DNA of 64,000 nt from Lamellibrachia satsuma (taxonomy: Eukaryota; Annelida; Polychaeta; Sabellida; Siboglinidae). A program made the position numbers and the translations under genes. Below are positions 43,498 through 55,691 of this stretch, in pieces. Numbering within the stretch: the stretch's first letter is position 1; every line of letters begins with the position of its first letter. The stretch covers positions 578,501 to 642,500 of the forward strand of contig BSQZ01000079.1 of NCBI GenBank assembly GCA_033239005.1, read 5' to 3'. Under the pieces are notes generated by a model. The model ran no database searches, had not been told where the DNA came from, and saw only the letters and a program-made list of their open reading frames with translations.

Positions 43498-46400
43498 CCC
43501 GTCTGTGGCAGGGAGCATCCCAGCCTTACTATACACACCCTGTACTGGCTGTGACAGGAAACATCCTAGGCTTACTATATGTTACTATACACACCTGTAT
43601 TGGCTGTGACAGAAAACATGCCAGGCTTACTATATGTTACTATACACACCCTGTACTGCCTGTGTCAAGAAACATCCCAGGCTTACTATATGTTACTATT
43701 CACACCCTGTACTGGCTGTGACAGGAAACATGCCAGGCTTACTATATGTTACTATACACACCCTGTACTGTCTGTGACAGGAAACATCCCAGGCTTACTA
43801 TATGTTACTATACACACTCTGTAATGGCTGTGACAGGAAACATCCCAGGCTTACTATATGTTACTATACACACTCTGTACTGCCTGTGACAGGAAACATG
43901 CCAGGCTTACTATATGTTACTATACACACCCTGTACTGCCTGTGTCAAGAAACATCCCAGGCTTACTATATGTTACTATACACACCCTGTACTGGCTGTG
44001 ACAGGAAACATGCCAGGCTTACTATATGTTACTATACACACCCTGTACTGTCTGTGACAGGAAACATCCCAGGCTTACTATATGTTACTATACACACTAT
44101 GTACTGGCTGTGACAGGAAACATCCCAGGCTTACTATATGTTACTATACACACTCTGTACTGTCTGTGACAGGAAACATGCCAGGCTTACTATATGTTAC
44201 TATACACACCCTGTACTGCCTGTGTCAAGAAACATCCCAGGCTTACTATATGTTACTATACACACCCTGTACTGGCTGTGACAGGAAACATGCCAGGCTT
44301 ACTATATGTTACTATACACACCCTGTACTGTCTGTGACAGGAAACATGCCAGGCTTACTATATGTTACTATACACACCCTGTACTGCCTGTGTCAAGAAA
44401 CATCCCAGGCTTACTATATGTTACTATACACACCTGTACTGGCTGTGACAGAAAACATGCCAGGCTTACTATATGTTACTATACACACCCTGTACTGCCT
44501 GTGTCAAGAAACATGCCAGGCTTACTATATGTTACTATACACACCCTGTACTGGCTGTGACAGGAAACATCCTAGGCTTACTATATGTTACTATACACAC
44601 CTGTATTGGCTGTGACAGAAAACATGCCAGGCTTACTATATGTTACTATACACACCCTGTACTGCCTGTGTCAAGAAACATCCCAGGCTTACTATATGTT
44701 ACTATTCACACCCTGTACTGGCTGTGACAGGAAACATGCCAGGCTTACTATATGTTACTATACACACCCTGTACTGTCTGTGACAGGAAACATCCCAGGC
44801 TTACTATATGTTACTATACACACTCTGTACTGGCTGTGACAGGAAACATCCCAGGCTTACTATATGTTACTATACACACTCTGTACTGCCTGTGACAGGA
44901 AACATGCCAGGCTTACTATATGTTACTATACACACCCTGTACTGCCTGTGTCAAGAAACATCCCAGGCTTACTATATGTTACTATACACACCCTGTACTG
45001 GCTGTGACAGGAAACATGCCAGGCTTACTATATGTTACTATACACACCCTGTACTGTCTGTGACAGGAAACATCCCAGGCTTACTATATGTTACTATACA
45101 CACTCTGTACTGTCTGTGACAGGAAACATGCCAGGCTTACTATATGTTACTATACACACCCTGTACTGCCTGTGTCAAGAAACATCCCAGGCTTACTATA
45201 TGTTACTATACACACCCTGTACTGGCTGTGACAGGAAACATGCCAGGCTTACTATATGTTACTATACACACCCTGTACTGTCTGTGACAGGAAACATCCC
45301 AGGCTTACTATATGTTACTATACACACTCTGTACTGGCTGTGACAGGAAACATCCCAGGCTTACTATATGTTACTATACACACTCTGTACTGCCTGTGAC
45401 AGGAAACATGCCAGGCTTACTATATGTTACTATACACACCCTGTACTGCCTGTGGCAAGAAACATCCCAGGCTTACTATATGTTACTATACACACTCTGT
45501 ACTGCCTGTGATAGGAAACATGCCAGGCTTACTATATGTTACTATACACACCCTGTACTGCCTGTGTCAAGAAACATCCCAGGCTTACTATATGTTACTA
45601 TACACACCCTGTACTGGCTGTGACAGGAAACATGCCAGGCTTACTATATGTTACTATACACACCCTGTACTGTCTGTGACAGGAAACATCCCAGGCTTAC
45701 TATATGTTACTATACACACCCTGTACTGGCTGTGACAGGAAACATGCCAGGCTTACTATATGTTACTATACACACCCTGTACTGTCTGTGACAGGAAACA
45801 TCCCAGGCTTACTATATGTTACTATACACACTCTGTACTGTCTGTGACAGGAAACATGCCAGGCTTACTATATGTTACTATACACACCCTGTACTGCCTG
45901 TGTCAAGAAACATCCCAGGCTTACTATATGTTACTATACACACCATGTACTGGCTGTGACAGGAAACATGCCAGGCTTACTATATGTTACTATACACACC
46001 CTGTACTGTCTGTGACAGGAAACATCCCAGGCTTACTATATGTTACTATACACACTCTGTACTGGCTGTGACAGGAAACATCCCAGGCTTACTATATGTT
46101 ACTATACACACTCTGTACTGCCTGTGACAGGAAACATGCCAGGCTTACTATATGTTACTATACACACCCTGTACTGCCTGTGGCAAGAAACATCCCAGGC
46201 TTACTATATGTTACTATACACACTCTGTACTGTCTGTGACAGGAAACATCCCAGGCTTACTATATGTTACTATACACACTCTGTACTGGCTGTGACAGGA
46301 AACATCCCAGGCTTACTATATGTTACTATACACACTCTGTACTGCCTGTGACAGGAAACATGCCAGGCTTACTATATGTTACTATACACACCCTGTACTG

Positions 46401-47738
46401 CCTGTGTCAAGAAACATCCCAGGCTTACTATATGTTACTATACACACCCTGTACTGGCTGTGACAGGAAACATGCCAGGCTTACTATATGTTACTATACA
46501 CACCCTGTACTGTCTGTGACAGGAAACATCCCAGGCTTACTATATGTTACTATACACACTCTGTACTGTCTGTGACAGGAAACATGCCAGGCTTACTATA
46601 TGTTACTATACACACCCTGTACTGCCTGTGTCAAGAAACATCCCAGGCTTACTATATGTTACTATACACACCCTGTACTGGCTGTGACAGGAAACATGCC
46701 AGGCTTACTATATGTTACTATACACACCCTGTACTGTCTGTGACAGGAAACATCCCAGGCTTACTATATGTTACTATACACACTCTGTACTGGCTGTGAC
46801 AGGAAACATCCCAGGCTTACTATATGTTACTATACACACTCTGTACTGCCTGTGACAGGAAACATGCCAGGCTTACTATATGTTACTATACACACCCTGT
46901 ACTGCCTGTGGCAAGAAACATCCCAGGCTTACTATATGTTACTATACACACTCTGTACTGCCTGTGATAGGAAACATGCCAGGCTTACTATATGTTACTA
47001 TACACACCCTGTACTGCCTGTGTCAAGAAACATCCCAGGCTTACTATATGTTACTATACACACCCTGTACTGGCTGTGACAGGAAACATGCCAGGCTTAC
47101 TATATGTTACTATACACACCCTGTACTGTCTGTGACAGGAAACATCCCAGGCTTACTATATGTTACTATACACACCCTGTACTGGCTGTGACAGGAAACA
47201 TGCCAGGCTTACTATATGTTACTATACACACCCTGTACTGTCTGTGACAGGAAACATCCCAGGCTTACTATATGTTACTATACACACTCTGTACTGTCTG
47301 TGACAGGAAACATGCCAGGCTTACTATATGTTACTATACACACCCTGTACTGCCTGTGTCAAGAAACATCCCAGGCTTACTATATGTTACTATACACACC
47401 CTGTACTGGCTGTGACAGGAAACATGCCAGGCTTACTATATGTTACTATACACACCCTGTACTGTCTGTGACAGGAAACATCCCAGGCTTACTATATGTT
47501 ACTATACACACTCTGTACTGGCTGTGACAGGAAACATGCCAGGCTTACTATATGTTACTATACACACTCTGTACTGCCTGTGACAGGAAACATGCCAGGC
47601 TTACTATATGTTACTATACACACCCTGTACTGCCTGTGGCAAGAAACATCCCAGGCTTACTATATGTTACTATACACACTCTGTACTGCCTGTGACAGGA
47701 AACATGCCAGGCTTACTATATGTTACTATACACACATG
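43498..47738. repeat. 56-bp satellite array, about 75 copies, with higher-order structure
   Basis: Unit of 56 bp (cores TACTATATGTTACTATACAC and GACAGGAAACATCCCAGGC). Variant positions (CCCTG/CTCTG; TGCCTG/TGGCTG/TGTCTG; GACAGG/GTCAAG; CATCCC/CATGCC) recur in fixed orders. The block 44808-46071 repeats at 46264-47527 with an offset of 1456 bp (26 units). The many 84- and 103-codon frames are artefacts of the stop-poor repeat. Confidence 0.97.
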
Positions 47739-50700
47739 TATTTCCTCTCCAGAAGAAAACAGGCCAGCCATACCCTATACTTGAAGTGAAGTCTTCACAT
47801 AACCTATCCAACATCTTACTATCATCCTGCACTGAATTTACAGTGTTGTGTTATTTAAGAGATAATATAATGTTATCCTTTCTTGAATTGCTTGGACCCT
47901 AATAATAAATGACAGGTGATTTGGTGCTCTGGGTGACAGACAATTAAGCAGATGTCACCAGTTGAATAGCCACTGATAAAGGGACATCCTGTCAGAAGAG
48001 GAGGTGACACTGTCCAATTCCAGCATCTCAAGTTTTTTTTGCAGTTATACCATATATATTATTATTAACCAAATAATGTTCTGCCATGTTTGAATTTAAC
48101 AAATGAGAATACTTCGAAATGGTTTCTGGATTTTGTGTCAATCAAATATGCCTGTTTCAAACAATTTATTTAATAAAAGAATACAAAAATTTATGATGAA
48201 GTACATGATTTAATCCGGGTAAACATTTTATTAAAGATAAACCAAACCTTCATGGATTATGGGCAAACATTTCATTAAAACAAAATTGTCTCAATCGATT
48301 TTTCACGTGAAAAAACTGTCAACAGGGTGAGGAGATTCAGTCTTACAACTGACTTTGTCTGCCAGGGCTCCCTCCTAGTCAATGAGCAGGAAACAGAACT
48401 GCAGAACATGAATACCCCATGAAATCTAATAACTACCTGCTAACTCAGCTCAGACACCTCTGTCCACCCTTTCAATCAGACTTCTCAGGTAGGTGCAGGA
48501 AATGTCCTGTGTGCTTCCAATGGCCCTCCATACAGGAAAGTCTGAGAGGATAACACTTAACACCCTGTTCCTTTTATAACCCTTGGCAGAAGTGTAATTA
48601 ATTACCCAGCTCCCCAGAGCAGTTAAAGGTCCATTCCAAGATGGGGGAGGGGTAGGTATTGGCTGAAGTCCTATATCCATGTATCAGATGGTGTGTACTT
48701 ATTTCAAAACTAATTCAGTTTGGTGTCAGCCAAGGGGCTACATGGAGTAAAGGCATCCTAAAATAGTCTACAAATAAGAAGTGTTATAACTTTACACTAG
48801 TTTGAAAGGCCATTCTTTTACAGGGTAACCTGAATTTCCCCCATCCCATTTTTTCCTTTCCCCACCCAAACTTTTCTTCAGCCTCTCTGCACCTTATGCT
48901 CCAGTGGGAGTGACAACGAATGAGTGAATGAGTTCCTTACCCTATCCACTCTTTCTTTCCCCACAGAATATGTTCCTTCCCCCATAGATTCTGTCCAATC
49001 TTTTCTGCACCGGTTCCCTTCCCAAGTAATTGTTATATCTTTATCATTTCCCTTCACAGTTGCTTCACACTGAGACAACATGTTATAATTAAACAGATTA
49101 TGTCTCCAACCTTTCATTAAAAAACACACATTTTATGTTTTCTATTAAATTACTTGATGCTTATGAAATACTAGAAAATGTCCTCATAATAAATTTCTGA
49201 TTACACTGGTAGTAACCTAGATAGCACTACTGTCATGTTGTGAATTTGTGTAAAAACACCATGAAAAATAGAAAGGTAGAGTTTGTTGTTTAATGCATGT
49301 GACATAATTTGATATTCCAATAGATAAACATCTGCTGCAGGCACAGAAAAAGCCTGGTGCTGCCTGATCAATGTTCACATGTTGGTCACCAAGGCATGAC
49401 AACCACTCTTGCAAACCAGAAAACCGCTAGGTTCTATTGTGCCTCCACAATTGGCCATCAATATATATTTCATAGACAGCGGAATTAAAACCCGATATCT
49501 GATCCTGTTTAACAAAAGCCGCATGCAAAATAACACTGCATGATTGGCTAGAACTTAATCAGATGTGACGACTCCATCACCTAGCAACTTGTCAATTCAT
49601 TCTCTCTCATTAAGTATTGTAAATAATTAATTTGTAATTAATTGTTTATTGATATATTTGTACTGATCCAGTGTGATATCTGCAAGGGCACAGAGAAATG
49701 TATTGCCCGACATATATGCCCCTGATATATTCTGTCCACAGTAATCATAATAATATATCTGATGTTTGTGGTAATTAGATGTATCGGTATTTGCATCATT
49801 TTTATTGAAATACCAAATAATCAGTTTCACAGTGATTATAATTACTAGTTTATTTTCCCATAATTTCCTTTTTATTGCTTTCTCTCCTAGCATGAACATC
49901 CAAACTTTAATACCATTGATACCAGTTAAAATGTTCAAATTACTTTCTGTATCAGTTACAGTGGATAATTTTGCTTAAATGAGCAATTTATGTTAAACAA
50001 TATATATTTAATGTACATATTTTGTTTGCACAAAATATTAAATTAGAAGGCAAGTTACTCTTTAAACGTCTTTCCACAAGCATTCTCTTAAGTGTGCATA
50101 ACTAATAATGGTGACAGAGGATAGTTTAAACATGTTTAAGGGCAATAAGGCATCATCATGGCCCACGTAAGTTGAAACTTGAAATATATTGTGTCTTTGA
50201 ATAATCGTCTTATCTAACCATTTCCTTGGGTGTTGGTTTGTTTGTTCTGGATTGCTGAACAACCTCTGATATCACCAGGAGTCTGACTGTCATACTACTG
50301 CACACACTGTGATTGCAATGTGACAATATGACAAATGCTGCCACTCGTCGCAACTTCACAAACTGAAACTATAAATTATTTTAAGTCATACAAGTGTTAT
50401 TTAAAATAGCACTGGGATGTTTTACCCAGCCATTCTAAGTGCGTCTATTATTTGAAACATCCAGTAAGTGAACTGGTTGTTTGCTTTATAGATCCTTCAT
50501 TCAGAAGCCATCACTGGACAGCTGTATTGTGATGTGGGTATTTCACAAGTGCCACCAGACAGTTGTTTATTCTAAGAATCAATTTAACTTAAATTGCACA
50601 TTGTGTGTTTAATGGCTGCTCTTGCAGCAGTGTTTGGTACCTCAGACTTGGCAAACTTAAGTGGTCAATCCCTGTATGCACATAAACAAAACAAAACTTT

Positions 50701-51779
50701 TTGGCCAAGTTGCAGCTTAGGAAAGTGACCACTTGACCAAAGGCTAGCTGCATATTGACCAAGCTGTGTAGTTGCAGTAAGTGCTTTGTTCCACATGACT
50801 GGAGACAAGATGAGATGTTTAGAGTAGCAGCCAGGAGTGGATCCTTGCTGGCACTCAACAGGGCTCAACAGGGCAATGCTTTGTGTAATAATTGCATCAA
50901 TCCTCACCAACCAAGCACCCTGCTGTATGCATGGTGAGCTGTCTGGCACCCTGAGGCAGAATCAGTCCAGACTGGCCCCACCCAGAACTCTTTTGATGAC
51001 ACCAGTTGTGGCCAGTGTTTTCTGTCCCTGTTTCACTGAAAATATCAATGATTGTATGTCTTACTGCCATTATGAAGCATACTACTCACTTTAGATTTCC
51101 AATACAAATAACCTACCCTATTATTACAGTCAATTGCAATTTACCTCATACATAGCCACTGTTCTTTCTTTTCATTGCCCACTGTGTTGGTCTATGTTTG
51201 ATGGCTTCACCAAATTAATCTCTCTACCATAATCATTTAATATTACTTCCAAGTTGCCTCTGATTTTTTGTACTGAAAATGCACATCAGGTTTTTTACAT
51301 CAATATAAAACAAAACTTTACGGTTAAATTTGTTCAAATTAAATCCTATAGAGGTGAGGAAAATCGTTGTCTGATAATTTTTTTTTGCAGACTGCAGTGT
51401 TGCTGCAGTGATAGGGGGCAGGACAGGGGGGAGGGTGACATGCTAAGTGGTCACTGCCCACCTGTGACACCTTGGTAATGCTGACACATGTTGTTTGAAA
51501 GTGGCCAATGATGTGACACTGCCCCAGGTAGAGGCCAGCCAGCCTGAGGACAGGGACACATGGCAAGTTCACATGGCTTGTTGTAGTTGTTCCAGTTGGC
51601 ACAGTAGTTCCAATGATTACACGTGGGGGTTGGTGGCAGATACCTCATAAATGTTGAAACATAAACAGTTGTGTCTAACTGATGAATCTGCGATGTTACA
51701 AATGTATATAATTATATTTTTTTATGCAAATAAGGTTAGTCTATGTTGCTGTATTATAAATTATGTTCTTGTTTATGTT
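47739..51779. other. Probable first protocadherin intron, right part
   Basis: A+T-rich, with no protein-like frame or RNA gene recognised over 4 kb. It may hold conserved noncoding elements, but these cannot be told from one sequence. Confidence 0.45.
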
Positions 51780-52390
51780 AAAGCGAAATAAAAGTCATGA
51801 TTTTGGGTTTATGCACTTAAAAGATATAGCAAAAACTAACTACGTGCAGCTAAAATCAAGAATATCACACCAGTGGTTTACTCAGAATGTGTTCTAAAAG
51901 TGGGAGATTATGGTAATTTCTCCAGTTGACATAGTAACCAGCACGACTGATAAGCGCATGCCCAGCTCTATGAAAATCGGGTAACCTAGACTACAAGTGA
52001 CGTATTAAGGAAGGCTGGCATACAGGAGTTCCGCCATCACCACAACATCTCGAAAAACATGCTATTTTGTTATACAGAGAACTAGTTTAGTAAACAAAGG
52101 CCAATAAATGTTACATAACTTGGGTTTGGACGCCTTGCAAGTATAGGAATAGGTGTATGGAAATATATTTTCATTTGGTGAGCAAATTTTGCTAAACTAC
52201 CTGCGCTCATGACATAGGGTTATCTAAAAGTATGGCGCAATCGATGACATTCAGATGATGGGTTTTCAACAAGTTTTTCATAATAAACCACTGGCATGAT
52301 ATTCTTAATTGTAGTTGAAAATGTTTATGTTTTAGTAATTGTTATAGGTGCATAGACCCAAAACCATTACTTCTGTTTCCCTTTATGATG
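51780..52390 (+). mobile_element. Palindromic MITE, copy 3 (complete)
   Basis: Left end CGAAATAAAAGTCATGATTT and TTGGGTTTATGCACTTA; the right end reads ATAGACCCAAAACCATTACT and TCTGTTTCCC, its inverse. Further inward AATATCACACCAGTGGTTTA is mirrored by TAAACCACTGGCATGATATT. About 610 bp, non-coding. Confidence 0.8.
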
Positions 52391-52439
52391 TTGTTGCAAT
52401 TTTAAAGTGAAATGCTATTTAGAGGTATGTACATATCAG

Positions 52440-52560
52440 TATCAATGTGTGTGTGTGCGTGCATGCGTGCGTGCATGCGTGTGTACGAGCGTGCGTGCGT
52501 GCGTGTGTGCGTGCGTGTGTGCATGCGTGCTTAAGTACATACCTACTTACATACGTACAC
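52440..52560. repeat. (GTGC/GTGT)n microsatellite
   Basis: Alternating GTGCGTGCATGC-type repeats, about 100 bp. Confidence 0.9.
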
Positions 52561-52617
52561 ATATAGACAGCTTCATCGCAACTAGCCTTCTGTTTAATTG
52601 TAGCCTCTCTGTTTCAG

Positions 52618-52800
52618 TGCTTGCTCTCAGTGTGGATTACCTGAAACTCATGCACAAGTTAAATCATCCTTACAGGATCAAGCACTTAAGTCCTTCGTGA
52701 TGCAGTACTTTGCTAGACATTTTGTCACTTTCACAGTTGATCTTGTCAAGAGCAGATTGACCTTCACTTTAACGTGTAGACACATGACCAGTTTAATTAG
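52618..52800 (+). other. Protocadherin exon 2, 5' untranslated part
   Basis: A pyrimidine-rich acceptor (TAGCCTCTCTGTTTCAG) ends at 52617. 183 bp of leader precede the ATG at 52801. Confidence 0.6.
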
Positions 52801-55476
52801 ATGACCATGTTTCTGTGCCAGTTCCTGAGCAGTGCTGTCACGTTTCTTGCATTTTTGCCACTTTGTCACATGCAAGAAACCAAGTTTGTTGAATACTGGT
52901 TGACAGAGGAACAACAGCCATTGACACTGGTTGGTGATATTGTGAAGGACACCCAACTTGAGACATTCTACGATGCCGCTACCATCGCCTCCTTCCACTT
53001 CCACCTGCTCACAAGGACAGACACCTTGTTAGACAACTACTTCCTGGTTGAGGAAACCACTGGACTGCTGCGCACATCAGACACCATCGACCGCGACCAG
53101 ATCTGTCCGAAGCTCACAAAATGTGTTATTAAACTGGATGTTGCAATCAAACCAGTGGAGTATTTCCAAGTGATCAAAGTAACAGTGAATATAGTGGATA
53201 TTAATGATAATTGGCCGACGTTTGAAGAAGAGAGTGTGTTACTGACAGTGTCTGAGAGTGTGCTGGTTGGGGCGTCATACCCTCTCCCCCATGCCATAGA
53301 TGCAGACAGTGCCACTTATGGTATCCAGCGCTACATACTCAGATCACATCTTTTTGATAATCATTTCAAACTGCAAGTGACGAATAACACCAAAGGTTCA
53401 GCAGACCTGCGACTGGTACTGAAACAGCGTCTGGATCGTGAAACAGAGGCGTTTCATTCGCTGACAGTTGTTGCATTTGATGGCGGAACTCCTGTGAAGT
53501 CTGGGAGGTTGAACATTGAGATAAAGGTGCTGGATTCAAATGACAACAATCCACAGTTTGAGAATGAGACACATGAGGTGTATATTGACGAGAACATCCC
53601 TGTTAACACAGTTGTAACACAAGTAAAAGCAGTGGATGCTGACAGTGGCTTGAATGCGTATGTGACGTACAGGTTCTCTCGAAGCACCATAGCTGCCTAC
53701 AGTGACATGTTCCACATTGGTAATCATACTGGTGTCATCCACACGAAGTCACTGATTGACCGCGAACGCATGGACACGTACACCTTGACCATTGTAGCTG
53801 AAGATGGGGGCGTTGACCCACTGTCTGCGTACACAAAAGTTATCCTCCATGTTCGGGATATTAATGACCATGCTCCTGAAATCACCGTCAATGCGCTGAC
53901 ATCCTCTGGACATGCTCAGGTACCAGAAGATGCACTTGTTGGCACATTCGTTGCACACCTTGCTGTCTCTGATCCTGATGCTGGAGTCAATGGACAGTTT
54001 GTGTGTTCACTGGAGAGCACACACTTCCAACTGCAGACCCTCTATACAGGCGAGTACAAGGTGGTCACTTCACAAACATTTGACCGGCAGCTTCAGTCAG
54101 AATACCACCTAAATCTTGTCTGTGAGGACAGAGGTCAGTTGCCACAAGTGGGCACTAAGCATATTGCAGTGACTGTCCTTGAAGTGAATGACCACTGTCC
54201 GGAGTTCTCACAGGACATCTACCTGACCAGTGTGTGGGAGAACGAGGAACCAGGTAGTCATGTGACTCAGATCAATGCCAGTGATGCAGATGAAGGTGAC
54301 AATGGTGAGGTGAGGTTTGCGGTGTATTCCAAAGGTCACGACCTTGACCTGCTGGTCATCAATACTACATCTGGAGTCATTCAGACAAACTATATATTTG
54401 ATCGTGAGCATGAGCAGACTTATGAGTTCCTTGTTGTTGCATTTGATCTTGGTGATCCTGCCTGCTCCTCCACTGCTACGCTCAGTCTATACATCACTGA
54501 TGTGAATGACGAAATGCCAACGTTTGTGAGAAGTACCTATGAATTTGGCACTTATGAAAACCAGCCCATAGGCACTGAGATTGGTACAGTGGTAGCCTAT
54601 GACAGAGATTCAGTGCCATACAACAAAATGACGTACTCCTTTAAGGAAAGCCTGGGAGCCTCTGACGTGTTCCACGTAGATGCAGACAGTGGTAAGATAA
54701 CCTCAAATGTGTTTCTGGACACAGAATGGTGCTCAGTGTACAACCTGGTTTTGTTGGCAGCAAACCCAGGTAATGAAAGCAACATGGTTGGCTCAACACA
54801 AATTGTCATCCGCATTATCGATAGAAATGACAACATGCCAATTGTAGACTTCCCAGTGACACATAATCACACATTTGAGGTGGCGAGTATCGCAGCAATT
54901 GGTCACACAATCACAACCATCAAGGCGCATGATCTCGACACAGGGCTGAATGCACAGCTCCTGTATTCTATAGCAGAAGGAAATGAAGAAGAGACTTTCA
55001 TCATAAATCCACATTCGGGAATGTTGATCACAAAGAAAAACCTGACAAGCTATGCTAATTGGATCTTCGGTTTGACAGTTGTTGTGCAGGACTGCGGAAG
55101 TCCACAGTTATCAAACAGCATCAGTGTCAAAATATTTGTCAGTGGCTCTATGACAGGGTCCTCTATTGACTCAGGACCAACATTGGATAATGACAACTTG
55201 GTCCTGGTGATCTGTATCACTGTCGTAACACTGCTCTTCGTCATCATTGCTCTTGCCATAATTGTAATTCTGAGGCGGCGATGGCGACAGCATCATCTGG
55301 TGAGCAGCCACAAGTATAACTGTCGCATCAAGGCCTCGAGAGTCCTGGCAGCGAATCTGGATGTTGACAGTGCAGCCAAGGTCAGTGGTGGAGTGGAGAC
55401 ACCTAGATGGAAGGACAACACAGGATTCACAGCAGCTCCAAAGTTATCTGGACACCTGGATCAGAGAACAGTTGAG
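52801..55476 (+). CDS. Delta-1-type protocadherin, large exon: signal peptide, seven EC repeats, membrane span
   Basis: 892 codons from ATG 52801 to donor GAG|GTATGT, phase 0. Signal peptide about residues 1-24. Seven cadherin repeats follow: EC1 about 27-141 (ends DINDNWPTF), EC2 to 253 (DSNDNNPQF), EC3 to 362 (DINDHAPE), EC4 to 469 (EVNDHCPEF), EC5 to 575 (DVNDEMPTF), EC6 to 683 (DRNDNMPIV), EC7 to about 783. The calcium-binding DxNDN, DRE/DRQ and DAD/DxD motifs are mostly intact. EC4 and EC5 have altered linkers (NDH, NDE). The membrane helix is about residues 799-824, followed by RRRWR. One exon coding the whole ectodomain is usual for protocadherins, and seven ECs are the delta-1 count (PCDH1/7/9/11 group; delta-2 have six). 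The product should sit in the plasma membrane and mediate calcium-dependent homophilic adhesion. The frame runs eight codons past the donor, but the cytoplasmic exons fit only the spliced form. Confidence 0.93.
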
Positions 55477-55535
55477 GTATGTCTGAGGCTAGTTAGAAAC
55501 TAACTAATCAGCTACACATATTCTGTAAACATATA

Positions 55536-55598
55536 TTATAAATAAAAATATTTACATGTTAACATAATATGTTAACGTGTAAATATTTTAATTTATAA
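55536..55598. repeat. 30-bp inverted repeat
   Basis: Arms 55536-55565 and 55569-55598 match at 28 of 30 positions (core ATATTTACATGTTAACAT), 3-nt loop, 60 bp after the protocadherin donor. Confidence 0.9.
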
Positions 55599-55617
55599 CA
55601 TAAATATAAAGTTATCA

Positions 55618-55691
55618 TTTCTACTTACCTTAACATAAGTAAAGGCAGTAGTAGTATTACTGCCTTTACTTTTGTAAAAGGTAAGTAGAAA
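55618..55691. repeat. 74-nt hairpin
   Basis: Outer arms TTTCTACTTACCTT/AAGGTAAGTAGAAA, internal loop of 6 and 7 nt, inner arms AGTAAAGGCAGTA/TACTGCCTTTACT, 7-nt apical loop. All four arms are perfectly complementary. Confidence 0.9.

Noticed and set aside
43409..47902. More than twenty 84-177-codon frames across the 56-bp satellite
   Set aside because: Identical repeat translation in all three frames, caused by lack of stops in the unit.
55477..55503. Protocadherin ending at the in-frame stop at 55503
   Set aside because: A strong donor at 55477 and two phase-0 cytoplasmic exons with delta-protocadherin motifs downstream make read-through the less likely form.
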